64,000 bases of DNA from Candidatus Heimdallarchaeota archaeon (GTDB lineage: Archaea; Asgardarchaeota; Heimdallarchaeia; Heimdallarchaeales; Heimdallarchaeaceae): NCBI GenBank assembly GCA_016840095.1, contig JAEOSZ010000040.1, positions 42,194-106,193 of the forward strand, read 5' to 3'. A program made the translations under genes and the position numbers. Below, in pieces: positions 1 to 9,800 of the stretch (its first letter is position 1; each line of letters opens with the position of its first letter). A model generated the notes under the pieces. It saw only the letters and a program-made list of their open reading frames with translations, was not told the origin of the DNA and searched no databases.

Positions 1-1
1 A

Positions 2-706
2 AAGAAAATCTACGAACAAGTAGGAATAAAAGGTGCTAGAAGAGTTCTAGAAGTTGGCTGTAGAAACGGAGTAATAAGTCAGGAATTACGAGATGCTACG
101 AAGGCTCAGATTACAGCAATAGATGCTGATCATATAAGTATTGCAGATGCTTCTCAAAGAATAAAAGGAATAGAATTTTTTAGAGAAGTAGGAGACAAAC
201 TGTCAATGCGAGATAATTCTTTTGATATAGTATTTTGTCATTATTTCTTTATCTGGAAACCCAAACCTTTTGGTGTTTTAATGGAATTAAAAAGAGTAGT
301 TAAAGAGGGAGGTTATGTAGTTGCTCTTGCTGAACCTGATTATCGTGGATGGATAGAAAATCCAGATTTAGGTCTAGGTAAAAATCACATGAAGGCTCTT
401 GAAGAACAAGGTGGAAATCCAGGTGTTGGAAGAAGGCTGCTTTCTATATTCTCATCGGGTGGATTAGAAACTGAAATACACATTAACACAAGAATATGGA
501 CACAAGATGAATTAGAAGGATGTATCGGGCATGAATGGCAAAATGTTTTCGAACAAGGCTTGATAACTGAAGATGAATACAAAGCTAAAGTTGAGGAAGA
601 GAATAAAATAATTGCAGAAAAACTACGAGTAGTAGCTCTACCAGTTTTCAGTGCTATAGGTAAGAAAGTAGTTCTTCCTGATGAAGTAATCGACCCATAT
701 GATTAA
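2..706 (+). CDS. Class I SAM-dependent methyltransferase (5' end outside the window)
   Basis: The reading frame is open from base 2, so the gene starts upstream of the window and about 234 residues are visible. Near the N-terminus is a Rossmann motif I (VLEVGCRNGVIS) followed by an acidic strand end (ITAIDAD), the S-adenosylmethionine site of class I methyltransferases. Motif IV is the DIVFCHYFF stretch. An in-frame ATG at 206 would cut off motif I, so it is not the start. The C-terminal half is not recognisable beyond the fold, and the substrate is unknown. Its stop codon abuts the stop of the convergent methyltransferase at 707, with no intergenic base. Confidence 0.8.
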   Translation, partial: KKIYEQVGIKGARRVLEVGCRNGVISQELRDATKAQITAIDADHISIADASQRIKGIEFFREVGDKLSMRDNSFDIVFCHYFFIWKPKPFGVLMELKRVVKEGGYVVALAEPDYRGWIENPDLGLGKNHMKALEEQGGNPGVGRRLLSIFSSGGLETEIHINTRIWTQDELEGCIGHEWQNVFEQGLITEDEYKAKVEEENKIIAEKLRVVALPVFSAIGKKVVLPDEVIDPYD

Positions 707-1495
707 CTAATCTTTTTCAAAAATGACAACTAAGTCATTACTCTCTTTTTCTTTAAACTCGTTTTTTTCATAATCTCCATAAATGCTTAAATGAAGCCTA
801 TTTGATGTGAAATCAGAGAAATCACTATTAGAAGTAACAAAAAATTCAGTTCTTTTTTTATTCAGATCAAACTCTTCAGTTTCAAACCCTCTTTGAAGAA
901 TTTTATGAACATACATTGTTATTTTGTCATACTTATTTTTCCATTCCATCATTCTTACATGGAAGATTAAAGCTCCATCTGAATTTCTTTTTAGACTTGG
1001 ATTGTAGAACCATTGTTCATCATCCCTGTGTGAAAGATAATTAACAATCTGAAGAAGCACTATTCCATTATCATTTAGAAGATTGAGCATCTGATTGACT
1101 ATATTTCTCCTTTCATCTTTATCAAATATAGAAAGTGTATTTCCAATACAAAAAATAAAATCAAATTTTTCATTGGAGAAATTTTTTTCTAAGTCAAGGA
1201 TATCTCCTAAAACGAAATCTATTTTCTCATTACAGTTATTATTTCGAGCAAGCAATCTAGCTTGTTCAACATTCTGTTCTGATATGTCAATGCCTTTACC
1301 TGTAAATCCCCATTTCGCAAGCATGACCATATGATCTCCAGTTCCACAAGATACATCCAAAATTCTTGCATCTTTCTTTTGCAGTTTCGACAGAATTCCT
1401 TGAAAGAAAGGAGCTTCACGTTTTAATCTAGTATCCCAAGAAACAAGTTCTTTGTAGAGGATTTCATCTTTCCAATCAATATCCATTTCTAACAT
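707..1495 (-). CDS. Class I SAM-dependent methyltransferase
   Basis: A 262-residue protein with a clear motif I (ILDVSCGTGDHMVML), an acidic motif II (GIDISEQN) and motif III-IV (FDFIFCIGNTLS), the layout of the small-molecule Methyltransf_25/31 group. The ATG at 1495 is used; a second ATG three codons in would change little. It lies 60 nt downstream of the CapD-like gene on the same strand and is probably the last gene of the surface-sugar operon, so a sugar or lipid substrate is plausible but inferred. It is not an obvious paralogue of the convergent methyltransferase at 2-706. Confidence 0.82.
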   Translation of the reverse strand: MLEMDIDWKDEILYKELVSWDTRLKREAPFFQGILSKLQKKDARILDVSCGTGDHMVMLAKWGFTGKGIDISEQNVEQARLLARNNNCNEKIDFVLGDILDLEKNFSNEKFDFIFCIGNTLSIFDKDERRNIVNQMLNLLNDNGIVLLQIVNYLSHRDDEQWFYNPSLKRNSDGALIFHVRMMEWKNKYDKITMYVHKILQRGFETEEFDLNKKRTEFFVTSNSDFSDFTSNRLHLSIYGDYEKNEFKEKESNDLVVIFEKD

Positions 1496-1555
1496 GAATC
1501 AAATCTCAAAGTAATTATTAATCTTATTCATAAAGCAAAAATGGGATGAGATTAA

Positions 1556-2950
1556 CTAAACTAGATCATTTAGCTTCTTAGTTATTTCATCCTTATTCAA
1601 TCGGTCTGTTTGCTCAATAAAAGTTTCAACTTTTTCTGCATATTCAGAAGTTGTTTCATCATTATCTATGTTACAGATGAAAATCCTGCTATGCTGGGAT
1701 AACTCTGGTTTTTCAAATTCATGGAATAATTCTTCAGTTAGTTTTTCACCTGGACGAACGCCAATTATCTCAATTTTTATATCCTCTTTGTCGTAACCAT
1801 AAATTTGAAACAATCTATAAATAATATCAAGCATTTTGTAAGGTTTTCCCATATCCAGAACAAATAATTCTCCACCTTGACCTAAAATTGAAGCTTGAAC
1901 AACTAATTGAGCAGCTTCAGTGATAGTCATGAAGAACCTCTCCATCCTTTCATCTGTTAGGAGTACAGGACCGCCATTTTCGATCTGATTTTTGAAAATA
2001 GGAATAGCGCTCCCACTGCTTTCTAAAACATTGCCAAATCTCACTATCATGAATTTTGTAATAGTTGAAGTCTGAGCAAGAATATATTTCTCAATTATTC
2101 TCTTTGAAATCCCCATTACATTGATAGGATGAACTGCTTTATCTGTAGAAACGAAAACGAATTTCTTGATTTCTTCTTCTAGTGCTACTTTAATGAGATT
2201 GATTGAGCCCTGAATATTGTTTTTGACACATTCGTGAGGAAAAAGTTCCATCATACCAACATGTTTGAAAGCTGCGCAATGATAGATAATATCTGGTTTA
2301 TATTTTCGAATAATCTTGCTTAATCGTTTCTCATCTCTAATATTGGTTAGAACTGGAATAAAGTTAATATCCTTATAGTTTTGAATCATAGAATTCTTAA
2401 GTTCAAAAAGTGGTGTTTCAGCAACATCTAATCCGATGATTTTTTTTGGAAAACATCCAGCTAATTGATAACAGATTTCAGATCCGATTGAACCTGCAGC
2501 ACCTGTAATTAAAATTGTATAATTTCCAATTTCTTTCATTGAATCTTCAGTTAGAACATTTTCAATAGGTGCTCGTATTAGATCATGCACACTAATTTCT
2601 CTTGGTGCTGAAATTGTATTTATTCTTAGGTTCTGGAATATTGGAGGAACAATCATGAAACTAGAATTTGTCTGATAAATGATGTCAACTATACGTGTTA
2701 TGGTTTTTCCAGGAGCGGAAGGTATAGCAATAATTGATAAGTCTATATTGAACATTTTAATTATTTCTGGTATTTGCTCTGTATTTCCTAGAATATCCAG
2801 ATTTTCTATTTTTTCTCCCATCTTTTTTGGATCATCATCTATAAAACCAACAACTCGGTAATTCTTGTATCTGGGTTGGGTAAGTTCTGCTAAAAGCAAT
2901 ACACCAGCTTTTCCTGCACCAATAATTAAAACATTAGAAGATTGGCTCAT
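1556..2950 (-). CDS. CapD/FlaA1-like nucleotide-sugar 4,6-dehydratase (soluble form)
   Basis: A 464-residue two-Rossmann protein. The first domain (residues 1 to about 130) starts with LIIGAGKAG and resembles the CoA-binding-like domain of polysaccharide biosynthesis proteins. The second starts near residue 150 with ITGAAGSIGSE, an NAD(P)-binding loop, and carries HCAAFKHVGMMELFP and FVFVSTDKAVHP, the catalytic-region motifs of UDP-GlcNAc 4,6-dehydratases (PglF/CapD/FlaA1), where the usual SDR Tyr is replaced. Family members are often about 600 residues with four N-terminal membrane helices; these are absent, so this is a soluble version. It sits in a minus-strand run of sugar genes and probably makes a deoxy-amino sugar precursor for a surface glycan. 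Confidence 0.85.
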   Translation of the reverse strand: MSQSSNVLIIGAGKAGVLLLAELTQPRYKNYRVVGFIDDDPKKMGEKIENLDILGNTEQIPEIIKMFNIDLSIIAIPSAPGKTITRIVDIIYQTNSSFMIVPPIFQNLRINTISAPREISVHDLIRAPIENVLTEDSMKEIGNYTILITGAAGSIGSEICYQLAGCFPKKIIGLDVAETPLFELKNSMIQNYKDINFIPVLTNIRDEKRLSKIIRKYKPDIIYHCAAFKHVGMMELFPHECVKNNIQGSINLIKVALEEEIKKFVFVSTDKAVHPINVMGISKRIIEKYILAQTSTITKFMIVRFGNVLESSGSAIPIFKNQIENGGPVLLTDERMERFFMTITEAAQLVVQASILGQGGELFVLDMGKPYKMLDIIYRLFQIYGYDKEDIKIEIIGVRPGEKLTEELFHEFEKPELSQHSRIFICNIDNDETTSEYAEKVETFIEQTDRLNKDEITKKLNDLV

Positions 2951-3001
2951 TGTAATTGAGTTTGTATTTGATGTTTTTTAAAGTTTTGAAAGCAATTGAT
3001 G

Positions 3002-3889
3002 TTAGTCAAAAATCGATTTAATGGAATCCTCAATAGTATACTTGGGTTGATAACTGCAACATTTAGCCAGTTTTGTGTTATCTATCCAACTTTTTGTTGG
3101 AGCTCTTTCAGAATCGGTGTATGTGATTATTGAACGTTTTTCAAAGATTTGTTCATATTTATTTATTAGATCAATGTTTGAAATCGGTTGATTAGCAGAA
3201 ATATTGAAAACTTCTCCTTCTATTCCAGTCATTTCTTGTAGTAAAATCAAAGCTGAACAAGTGTCCCTCACATCAATATAATCTCTTACATCTTCAGGAT
3301 GGGATATTTCAATTTTAAGTGTCTTTTCATGTTCATAGAATTTATCGTTCAAGTAGCCTGACAGTAGTTGGTTGGAAACACCTTTTCCGATGAATGAAGC
3401 AGGTCTTGTACAGATTACATCGATACCATATTTTTCGTGGAAGTTAAGAGCTAGATTCTCTTGTTCCTGTTTAGTTTTCCCATAGATGCTCATTGGGTTA
3501 ATTCGATCTTCTTCCCTAAGTGGTTTGTCTATTTCCTCAAAGGTTCCATATTGAGCAGAAGAACCTAAGATTAATAATCTACTCTCTATTTCAGCATCTC
3601 TAAATCCTTCTATGAATCTTTGAAAAGATTCAACATTGGTTGCGTACATTTCTTCTTTTGTTCCCCGGAATAAACCTATTAGATGAAAAACTAAATCTGG
3701 TTCTATCGATTTGATTTTCTCTTTCCAGCTGATTTCAGAGTTAAAGTTCAACGTCTCAAAATTATAATCAATTCCTTCAATTGCATTGAGATCAAAACCG
3801 TTTATTTCCCAATCAGGTCTCATGGATTTAATGTGACTTACTAAATTCTGTCCTAGAAATCCAGTTGAACCAGAGATTAATACTCTCAT
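3002..3889 (-). CDS. NAD-dependent epimerase/dehydratase (extended SDR)
   Basis: The protein starts at ATG 3889 directly with the cofactor loop RVLISGSTGFLGQNL (TGxxGxxG). A longer reading from 4003 would overlap the upstream glycosyltransferase and add 38 residues with no family match, so the shorter start is chosen. The catalytic pair is visible as GSSAQYG (Ser region) and IYGKTK (YxxxK). About 295 residues matches UDP-glucose 4-epimerase and GDP-4-keto-6-deoxymannose reductase relatives. The exact sugar cannot be read from sequence. It lies 49 nt after the glycosyltransferase and 51 nt before the CapD-like gene, suggesting one transcript. Confidence 0.85.
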   Translation of the reverse strand: MRVLISGSTGFLGQNLVSHIKSMRPDWEINGFDLNAIEGIDYNFETLNFNSEISWKEKIKSIEPDLVFHLIGLFRGTKEEMYATNVESFQRFIEGFRDAEIESRLLILGSSAQYGTFEEIDKPLREEDRINPMSIYGKTKQEQENLALNFHEKYGIDVICTRPASFIGKGVSNQLLSGYLNDKFYEHEKTLKIEISHPEDVRDYIDVRDTCSALILLQEMTGIEGEVFNISANQPISNIDLINKYEQIFEKRSIITYTDSERAPTKSWIDNTKLAKCCSYQPKYTIEDSIKSIFD

Positions 3890-3938
3890 CAGAAGAGGAT
3901 TAATTACTTGCTTTAATAAATTTATCCAAAATGGAAGG

Positions 3939-4868
3939 TTATTTCTTCTTTGGATTATAAAGACTGAGACAAATCTCATCAAATTTCTTGAGAAATTTAT
4001 CATAGTGAAATTGCTTGTTGAATAGTTCTATTCCCTTTTTGTTCACTACATTATCATTTTGAATTTTGATTAATTCATATACTACATCTTCATTTGTTTC
4101 ACAAAGAATTACTCCAGGTAGAGGATAATTATGAATTACATACCTTCCTTTGGAATAAGCTTCAACAATTATTTTTGGAAAACCATCATGTTCTGTCATT
4201 CTTACAATTACGCTTATTTTTGGCCATAATTCGTTCAAGTCTACATAGCCAAGAAAATGGAGATTGACTTTATCATACTTCTTCTTATACTTCTCTGGTT
4301 TGAAATGTCCAACAAAATAGAAATCTATATAATCGAGATTTTCGGAGATTTCAACAACTCTTTTAACGCCATAGAGTTTTTCTCGTCCTTCAATAAAATA
4401 GACTAAAGCTCCTACTCGTTTTGGCATTTGTATTTCCTCAGGTTCTATATCTGAACCATGAAAAAGTTCTATGCTTTCAATTCCTTTGTCCGTTAATTCA
4501 TCCTTTATCCTACTAGAAACTGCGATGTGCAAGTCTATAAATTTTGAAAAAATCTTTGTTTGTAATTTTCTTTTTAAACCTTGATTTGCTAGAACAGAGT
4601 CAGAACCAACCCAATGACATATCGTTTTTTTCCTCTTTAGTTTCCCAATAACAAACCAAGGCCAAGCTGATTGAAAGTATGCTCCTAAAATGATGTCAAC
4701 ATTTTTGATTAATTTTCCTTTAGGTAAATGTGTAGTTGGTAAAAGAATTGTATTATATCCTCTCTTTGAAAGTGCTTGATTTAGTGATTCTGTATGTGCT
4801 CCAACTAGAGCTATTTTTACATCTTTAACTGAACTAGGAATAGTCACTAATTTCAACTCTTTTTGCAA
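3939..4868 (-). CDS. GT4-like family 1 glycosyltransferase
   Basis: A 309-residue single-polypeptide glycosyltransferase with a GT-B look. The N-terminal half has KIALVGAH and a CHWVGSDS segment. The C-terminal half has the donor-site pattern of GT4 enzymes: FYFVGH, NLHFLGYV, VIVRMTEHDGFPKIIVEAYS, where the glutamate is expected in the EX7E-like region. The start is TTG at 4868; no ATG lies between it and the first strand. An AT-rich TATA-like stretch about 25-30 nt upstream would make the message leaderless. It heads the surface-sugar operon. Donor and acceptor are unknown. Confidence 0.8.
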   Translation of the reverse strand: MQKELKLVTIPSSVKDVKIALVGAHTESLNQALSKRGYNTILLPTTHLPKGKLIKNVDIILGAYFQSAWPWFVIGKLKRKKTICHWVGSDSVLANQGLKRKLQTKIFSKFIDLHIAVSSRIKDELTDKGIESIELFHGSDIEPEEIQMPKRVGALVYFIEGREKLYGVKRVVEISENLDYIDFYFVGHFKPEKYKKKYDKVNLHFLGYVDLNELWPKISVIVRMTEHDGFPKIIVEAYSKGRYVIHNYPLPGVILCETNEDVVYELIKIQNDNVVNKKGIELFNKQFHYDKFLKKFDEICLSLYNPKKK

Positions 4869-4939
4869 TCAGAGCTATCATAAACTAGCTTATTAAATTT
4901 ATTGATAAACAGTGTTCATTATAGTAATTGAATCTAGTT

Positions 4940-5464
4940 CTATAGAGAATAACTCTTGAGTTTATTCATCTCCGAATTCATCAGATTCTTCGCTTCTGAT
5001 AGTCCCTTATTCATTTTAAGTGCATTTTTATAGCAATTAATTGCTTCCTCTCCGGTGTGAATCTTTCCTAAATTCAACCAATCAACACTTGATTGAGGTT
5101 TCTTATCATCAAGTACATATTTCAAACAATCACATGGTTCCCCAAATTCAACAAATACCATTTCTTGATCAATGAATTGTGTTGAACCAGGAGGTAAAAC
5201 TGATGTAAAAAACTCATCTTTATACTGAGGATGTTGATGTTTTTTGGATACCAACCATATCCATCTTGGAGGATCCATGTATGTAAGTAAGACATGTGTC
5301 TTATGCTCAATTTTTGTCTTACATTTAGGACAATAAGAAAAGTTAATTTTCCCTTCAATAACATCATTAATGACTCTCGGATTTTCAGATAAATTGATAG
5401 CTTCCCCGATTCTCTTCTTTACTTTAGCACCACACTTATGACACCCAATCTCTTTTAACGGCAA
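4940..5464 (-). CDS. CpXC-domain zinc-binding protein
   Basis: A 174-residue protein with CHKCGAKV and CPKCKTKIEH separated by about 35 residues, plus the hydrophobic stretch HVLLTYMDPPRWIWLV, which together resemble the CpXC family (two CxxC pairs forming a zinc site, function unknown). The C-terminal part (WLNLGKIHTGEEAINCYKNAL) looks like one tetratricopeptide-type helix pair. The start is TTG at 5464, supported by an AGGGG ribosome-binding-like sequence about 6 nt upstream and by Cys appearing at residue 8. It is divergent from the VKOR gene. No function is assigned. Confidence 0.72.
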   Translation of the reverse strand: MPLKEIGCHKCGAKVKKRIGEAINLSENPRVINDVIEGKINFSYCPKCKTKIEHKTHVLLTYMDPPRWIWLVSKKHQHPQYKDEFFTSVLPPGSTQFIDQEMVFVEFGEPCDCLKYVLDDKKPQSSVDWLNLGKIHTGEEAINCYKNALKMNKGLSEAKNLMNSEMNKLKSYSL

Positions 5465-5515
5465 TTTGAACCCCTACTTCTATTTTATTATCAATAATTA
5501 CATAAGTTAACATCA

Positions 5516-5525
5516 TTTATATAAT
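5516..5525 (+). promoter_or_regulatory. TATA box of the VKOR gene (leaderless)
   Basis: TTTATATAAT is centred about 26 nt upstream of ATG 5547, the usual archaeal distance from TATA box to transcription start. The message should therefore begin at or next to the ATG. Confidence 0.55.
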
Positions 5526-5546
5526 TTATTATTCACTTCTACTAGA

Positions 5547-6038
5547 ATGGAAAACAAAAAACAAGGTAGACGACTACTACAAGCCTCTATAGTGGTTTCC
5601 TTGATAGGTTTCTTAGATGCACTTTATCTTTTCTATATGGAAATTACTGGAAAATTCCAATGTTTGATCAATAAGGGTGTTTTTCAATGTGAAACGGTGA
5701 ATTCAAGTCCTTATGCTAAGTTTCTTGGTGTCCATGTAAGTCTGTGGGGAATGATCTTCTATATCTTGGTTATTGTTTTGCTATTTTTGTCACTGATTTC
5801 TAAGAACGAATACTTCCTTAGTTTCTTTCTTCCAATTGCCTCTCTCTTCGGTTTGGGATTTTCTATTTATCTCACAATAGTAGAAATTTTCATAATTAAA
5901 CTCGTTTGTGAATTTTGTCTACTCTCAGCAATTTGCTCAATAGTATTGATTGTTTTAATTATGCTTGCTAAATATATGAAACACTCTACAATTTTTGCTA
6001 AATTAGATTTCTGGAACATTTTGAAAAAGAATCAGTAA
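5547..6038 (+). CDS. Vitamin K epoxide reductase (VKOR) family disulfide-generating membrane protein
   Basis: A 163-residue protein with four to five hydrophobic segments. It shows the full VKOR signature: a first Cys pair (C39 and C48) in a loop after helix 1, the following NSSPYAKFLGVHVSLWG segment with the conserved Ser/Tyr and Gly, and the active-site CEFC at 121-124 in the last helices. VKOR homologues in prokaryotes oxidise thioredoxin-like partners outside the membrane and pass electrons to a quinone. No thioredoxin domain is fused here; candidate partners are the anchored TlpA-like proteins at 18116 and 24386. It is followed by a Cys-containing surface protein. Confidence 0.9.
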   Translation: MENKKQGRRLLQASIVVSLIGFLDALYLFYMEITGKFQCLINKGVFQCETVNSSPYAKFLGVHVSLWGMIFYILVIVLLFLSLISKNEYFLSFFLPIASLFGLGFSIYLTIVEIFIIKLVCEFCLLSAICSIVLIVLIMLAKYMKHSTIFAKLDFWNILKKNQ

Positions 6039-6104
6039 AAATAAGTAATTAGACATGTATATAAATGACTGAACATTAAATATTTAAATCAGGAGTGTCA
6101 CTTG

Positions 6105-8342
6105 ATGAGAACTAAATATAAAATCAGTTTTTTTATCGTCATAACACTTGTTTTTCTGACTCAGAATTTCAATTCAGAAATAGAAGCTTTGGATGAAGAA
6201 AACTTTATCTTTGAAAAAGAATTTGAAGAAAGAATTTCAATGTTAGTTAATTCTCCTCCAATCAATATATTTTCAGATACAGACTTTGTTTCATTAGGTT
6301 TACCCGGAAATGGAAGTCAAGAAAATCCGTATAGAATAGAAAATTTACTTATTCAAGATTCATTTGGTTATGGAATTTATGTCAGTGGTGTATCTTCATA
6401 CTTTGTTGTTCAAAACTGTGTAATTCGCAACTCTCTGTATGAAGGAATGATTATCAACAATATCCATTTTGGTAATGGAAATATCAGCAATAATCTTATT
6501 GAAGACTGTGGAAATGTTGGAATGTTAGTGATAAATACAGATGGAATTTTAGTTGAAGATAACATTTGTATCAACAATGAAATTGGAATTGAGATGCGTT
6601 ACTCAGACAATGGATATATTTTCAATAATACATGTGAAGAAAATAGAGAAAGTGGAATGTATTTGAGAAATGAGCTACAAACTTGTACATATGAGAATAA
6701 CACCCTAATTAACAATAACATTTATGGAATGGATTTTCTCCAGGCAAATGGCTCTTTTGTTTATAATAACTCATTCATCAACAATGGTCTTCATATCTCT
6801 GAACTTGTATTTGAGAATTATCTAAATTATGTAATTCTTGATAACACTTTAAATAATCAAAAAATCGGGTATTTCACAAATGATGATTCTGTTTCGCTTA
6901 CTGATACAGAATACGGTCAGATATTTTTATTCAATTGCTCAAATTTTCTGATTGAAAATCAAATATTCGAGAAATCATTATTCGGTATTTACTCATATGA
7001 AAGTAATAATTGTACTTTCAGAAATAACACATTTGATAACAACTTAGCTCATGGAATTGATTTATATTACTCGAATGAAATTATAATTGACGCAAACACA
7101 TTTTATAACAATTCTAATGGACTGAATTTCATTGACACTTATGATATGATAATTTGTAATAACAGATTCTACAGTGATGGTTTGGTAATTGAGAGTGCAG
7201 ATGTGGAGATGCTAGCTACTTTTGAGGTTACAAATAATACTGTGAATGATAAACCCTTAGGATTTTTCATTAATGAGCATAATCTAGATTTATCTAGTTC
7301 AGTTCAGTATGGAGAACTACTGATTCTAAACTCTACAAATATTCATGTTTCTAACCAAAATATATCTGATACACAAGCTGGTTTCATTATCGCTTTCTCC
7401 AATTCATGTTCTCTTCAAGAATCAATATTTTCAAACATCATTACAGCTATTCTTGTTTATGGATGCAACGATATAACAATTTCAAATAATGTGATCGAAG
7501 AAAATTCCGATGGAATTATAGCACTATATGTTGACCACTTGGATATAAAGAACAATGTTATTTCAAATAACCTAGATGATGCTCTTGAAATACAGTATTG
7601 CACCCAAATCCTTGTTGATAATAATACTTGTGAATATAATGCTCAGTGGGCTTTTATTTTCTTGTACAACTCTTTCTTGAATATAACCAATTCAATCATT
7701 CAGTATAACACATTTGGGAATATCTTTGTGAGATTTACAGATAATTTACTGGTTTACAACACTACAAGTACTAATTCAGAATGGGGTATTTATCTTGCAG
7801 ATATTACAGATAGTGAGATTCGTGAATCAAAGATTAGAGATCATAACGTTGATGGGATTTATATGATAAATAGTTTGAATGTATATTTCTATGCAAACAA
7901 TATCAGTGGTAGTTTCTTTGGAATAAAGGTAAAAATAACTGATTACTGTACTTTTACTCACAATACTATTCGAGATAATCACCAACGAGGAATCTCATTT
8001 GACGCTCAATGCGATCATAATCTTATTTATCAGAACTATTTCATTAATAATCAGCTAGATGATACAACAGGTAGATTGTCTTACGGATATGATGACGGCT
8101 ATAATAACACCTGGTACAATATAGCTACACAAACAGGAAATTGGTGGTCAAATATAGAAAGTTATGCTTACAGAATTGGCGGTTATGGATATTCAGTAGA
8201 TATTTATCCATTGAATCCAAAAGATCCCCCAACACCAACGAATACTCCAACTACAACAACTAATTTGACCTTTATTATTCCAACTATTTTTGGGTTTAGT
8301 ATGATGGTCATTTTTAGATTAAGAAAACGATTGAGAATCTAA
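6105..8342 (+). CDS. NosD-type right-handed beta-helix surface protein
   Basis: About 745 residues: an N-terminal signal segment (ISFFIVITLVFLT), a long run of parallel beta-helix (PbH1) rungs rich in NNT, NS and GI turns, the archaeal NosD spacer VNDKPLGFFIN...YGELLILNSTN present twice, an aromatic closing module (NNTWYNI...GNWWSN), a Pro/Thr-rich stalk and one C-terminal membrane helix ending in RLRKRLRI. The AGGAG at 6091-6095 lies 9 nt before ATG 6105; a TTG at 6102 is the alternative. It should be exported and anchored with the helix outside. Such proteins bind or process carbohydrate or make surface layers. It shares its domain order with the genes at 47504 and 54690. Confidence 0.82.
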   Translation: MRTKYKISFFIVITLVFLTQNFNSEIEALDEENFIFEKEFEERISMLVNSPPINIFSDTDFVSLGLPGNGSQENPYRIENLLIQDSFGYGIYVSGVSSYFVVQNCVIRNSLYEGMIINNIHFGNGNISNNLIEDCGNVGMLVINTDGILVEDNICINNEIGIEMRYSDNGYIFNNTCEENRESGMYLRNELQTCTYENNTLINNNIYGMDFLQANGSFVYNNSFINNGLHISELVFENYLNYVILDNTLNNQKIGYFTNDDSVSLTDTEYGQIFLFNCSNFLIENQIFEKSLFGIYSYESNNCTFRNNTFDNNLAHGIDLYYSNEIIIDANTFYNNSNGLNFIDTYDMIICNNRFYSDGLVIESADVEMLATFEVTNNTVNDKPLGFFINEHNLDLSSSVQYGELLILNSTNIHVSNQNISDTQAGFIIAFSNSCSLQESIFSNIITAILVYGCNDITISNNVIEENSDGIIALYVDHLDIKNNVISNNLDDALEIQYCTQILVDNNTCEYNAQWAFIFLYNSFLNITNSIIQYNTFGNIFVRFTDNLLVYNTTSTNSEWGIYLADITDSEIRESKIRDHNVDGIYMINSLNVYFYANNISGSFFGIKVKITDYCTFTHNTIRDNHQRGISFDAQCDHNLIYQNYFINNQLDDTTGRLSYGYDDGYNNTWYNIATQTGNWWSNIESYAYRIGGYGYSVDIYPLNPKDPPTPTNTPTTTTNLTFIIPTIFGFSMMVIFRLRKRLRI

Positions 8343-8378
8343 TAAAATTCTCTTTAATCCTCTTTTTTCTTAAACACA

Positions 8379-8388
8379 TTTAAAAATA
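8379..8388 (+). promoter_or_regulatory. TATA box of the phosphohexomutase-like gene
   Basis: TTTAAAAATA is centred 25 nt before ATG 8409, predicting a leaderless transcript. Confidence 0.5.
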
Positions 8389-8408
8389 TAAGATTTAATT
8401 TTACTTGA

Positions 8409-9800
8409 ATGACAGTCAATGATTCTGATTTTTCTGATTTAATTCGTAAAAACAGACTTGCTGGTTCAGCAAGTGAACTATCTCCAGAAAGAGCTGCAAC
8501 ACTTGGAGCAATCTTGGGAAGTTATCTTGGTGGAGAAGAAGCAGTTGTTGTCTCAGCAAGAGATTTCAGAAAAGATACAAGGATGATTAGCAGAGCTTTT
8601 AATGCAGGATTAATCAGTGTAGGAACTACTGTGTTTGAGCTTCATGCTTGTTCATTACCTGTCGTACAATTTGCAATAAGACGTTTCAGTGCTCATGCAG
8701 GAATCCATCTTGCAGCAGCTCATAGAACATCAAATAAGATAAATGTAAGGATTTTTGATCAAACAGGAGTTGAAATTCCTTTCCATGACATTTTTTCAAA
8801 AAATAAGGTATCACAAATAAAAATCAGGAGATCTGAACCTCAGAAAATAGCTGATATTCTTTCAGTGAAACAAGCAAATGATCTTTATCGAGCAGCTATA
8901 GGTTCAGCTTTAGGAACAGAGATTCTCAAACAGCAGAATTATTCAGTAGTTGTTGACTGTGCTTTTGGACCAGTAGCAGAAGTTTTCCCAAATATACTTG
9001 CTGAGCAAGGGTGCAATGTTCTCACATTGAATTCGTTTAAACCTGAAGGAATACCTGAATCGTTACCCAGCCCTAATTCTCTGTCAATATTGTCTCGAAC
9101 AACTGTAGCTGCTAATGCTGATTTAGGTATAGCATTTGATCCAAGTGGTTCAAGGGCAATTTACTTGGAAGAACATGGAAGAATAATTGATCCTTGTATA
9201 ATAATCAAAATACTTTTGGAAAATAAAATGATAGGTAGACAGAAAGGAAAAGTTGTCCTATCTCATACTCTCTGGCCTCTAGAAGATTGGTTAAGTAAAA
9301 ACAATATTGAAGTAGTTTATTCTGGTGAATCTCCGGGAGAGCTCTCCAAAACTCTACAATTTAATAGAGCGATGTTTGGAGGTAATGAGCAAGGTAATTA
9401 TATCCATCCAACAATTTCGAATGAATCTGAACCCTTTGTTTCTACTTTGTTACTTCTTTCTTCCTTTGCCAGGGATGAGAAACATAAGTACTTCTCAACA
9501 TTCGCAGAAGCTCATGATATTTGTAATAAAGAGATATTTGAGGAAAAATCGTATTCTCTTGTAGCTAACCCAGAATTGTTCTTAAAAAAGATTTATGAAA
9601 TGGATGAGCAAAATAAAATTATAAACACTTTGAACGGTGTGAAAATCATTCACGAAGATAGACAATGGAGTCATATCTTTAGCACAATAATTCCAAGTAG
9701 AATAACAATTCGAGTTTGTGCTGAGAACAGTGATGATAGAGAAAGAATAGTGAATGAAACTTATCAAATGGTCGAAACACTAGATGGTGAGCTGTCTTGA
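8409..9800 (+). CDS. Phosphohexomutase-fold protein lacking active-site motifs (probable pseudoenzyme)
   Basis: A 463-residue protein that aligns by pattern with phosphoglucomutase/phosphomannomutase over its whole length (SPERAATLGAILGSYL; VVVSARDFRKDTRM; GIHLAAAH; GIAFDPSG; GRIIDPCI). Each catalytic loop is changed. The phosphoserine loop TASHNP is AAAHRT (residues 102-107, no Ser). The Mg2+ loop DGDADR is DPSGSR (244-249). The sugar loop GEQSGH is GGNEQGN. The C-terminal phosphate loop RPSGTEP is absent. Domain architecture and length are kept, so it is unlikely to be a decaying gene. A regulatory or scaffolding role in sugar-phosphate metabolism is possible but inferred. It is followed by an overlapping zinc-ribbon gene. 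Confidence 0.8.
   Translation: MTVNDSDFSDLIRKNRLAGSASELSPERAATLGAILGSYLGGEEAVVVSARDFRKDTRMISRAFNAGLISVGTTVFELHACSLPVVQFAIRRFSAHAGIHLAAAHRTSNKINVRIFDQTGVEIPFHDIFSKNKVSQIKIRRSEPQKIADILSVKQANDLYRAAIGSALGTEILKQQNYSVVVDCAFGPVAEVFPNILAEQGCNVLTLNSFKPEGIPESLPSPNSLSILSRTTVAANADLGIAFDPSGSRAIYLEEHGRIIDPCIIIKILLENKMIGRQKGKVVLSHTLWPLEDWLSKNNIEVVYSGESPGELSKTLQFNRAMFGGNEQGNYIHPTISNESEPFVSTLLLLSSFARDEKHKYFSTFAEAHDICNKEIFEEKSYSLVANPELFLKKIYEMDEQNKIINTLNGVKIIHEDRQWSHIFSTIIPSRITIRVCAENSDDRERIVNETYQMVETLDGELS

Noticed and set aside
3890..4003. A longer N-terminus for the epimerase gene
   Set aside because: The extra 38 residues overlap the glycosyltransferase gene and precede a complete Rossmann start at ATG 3889.
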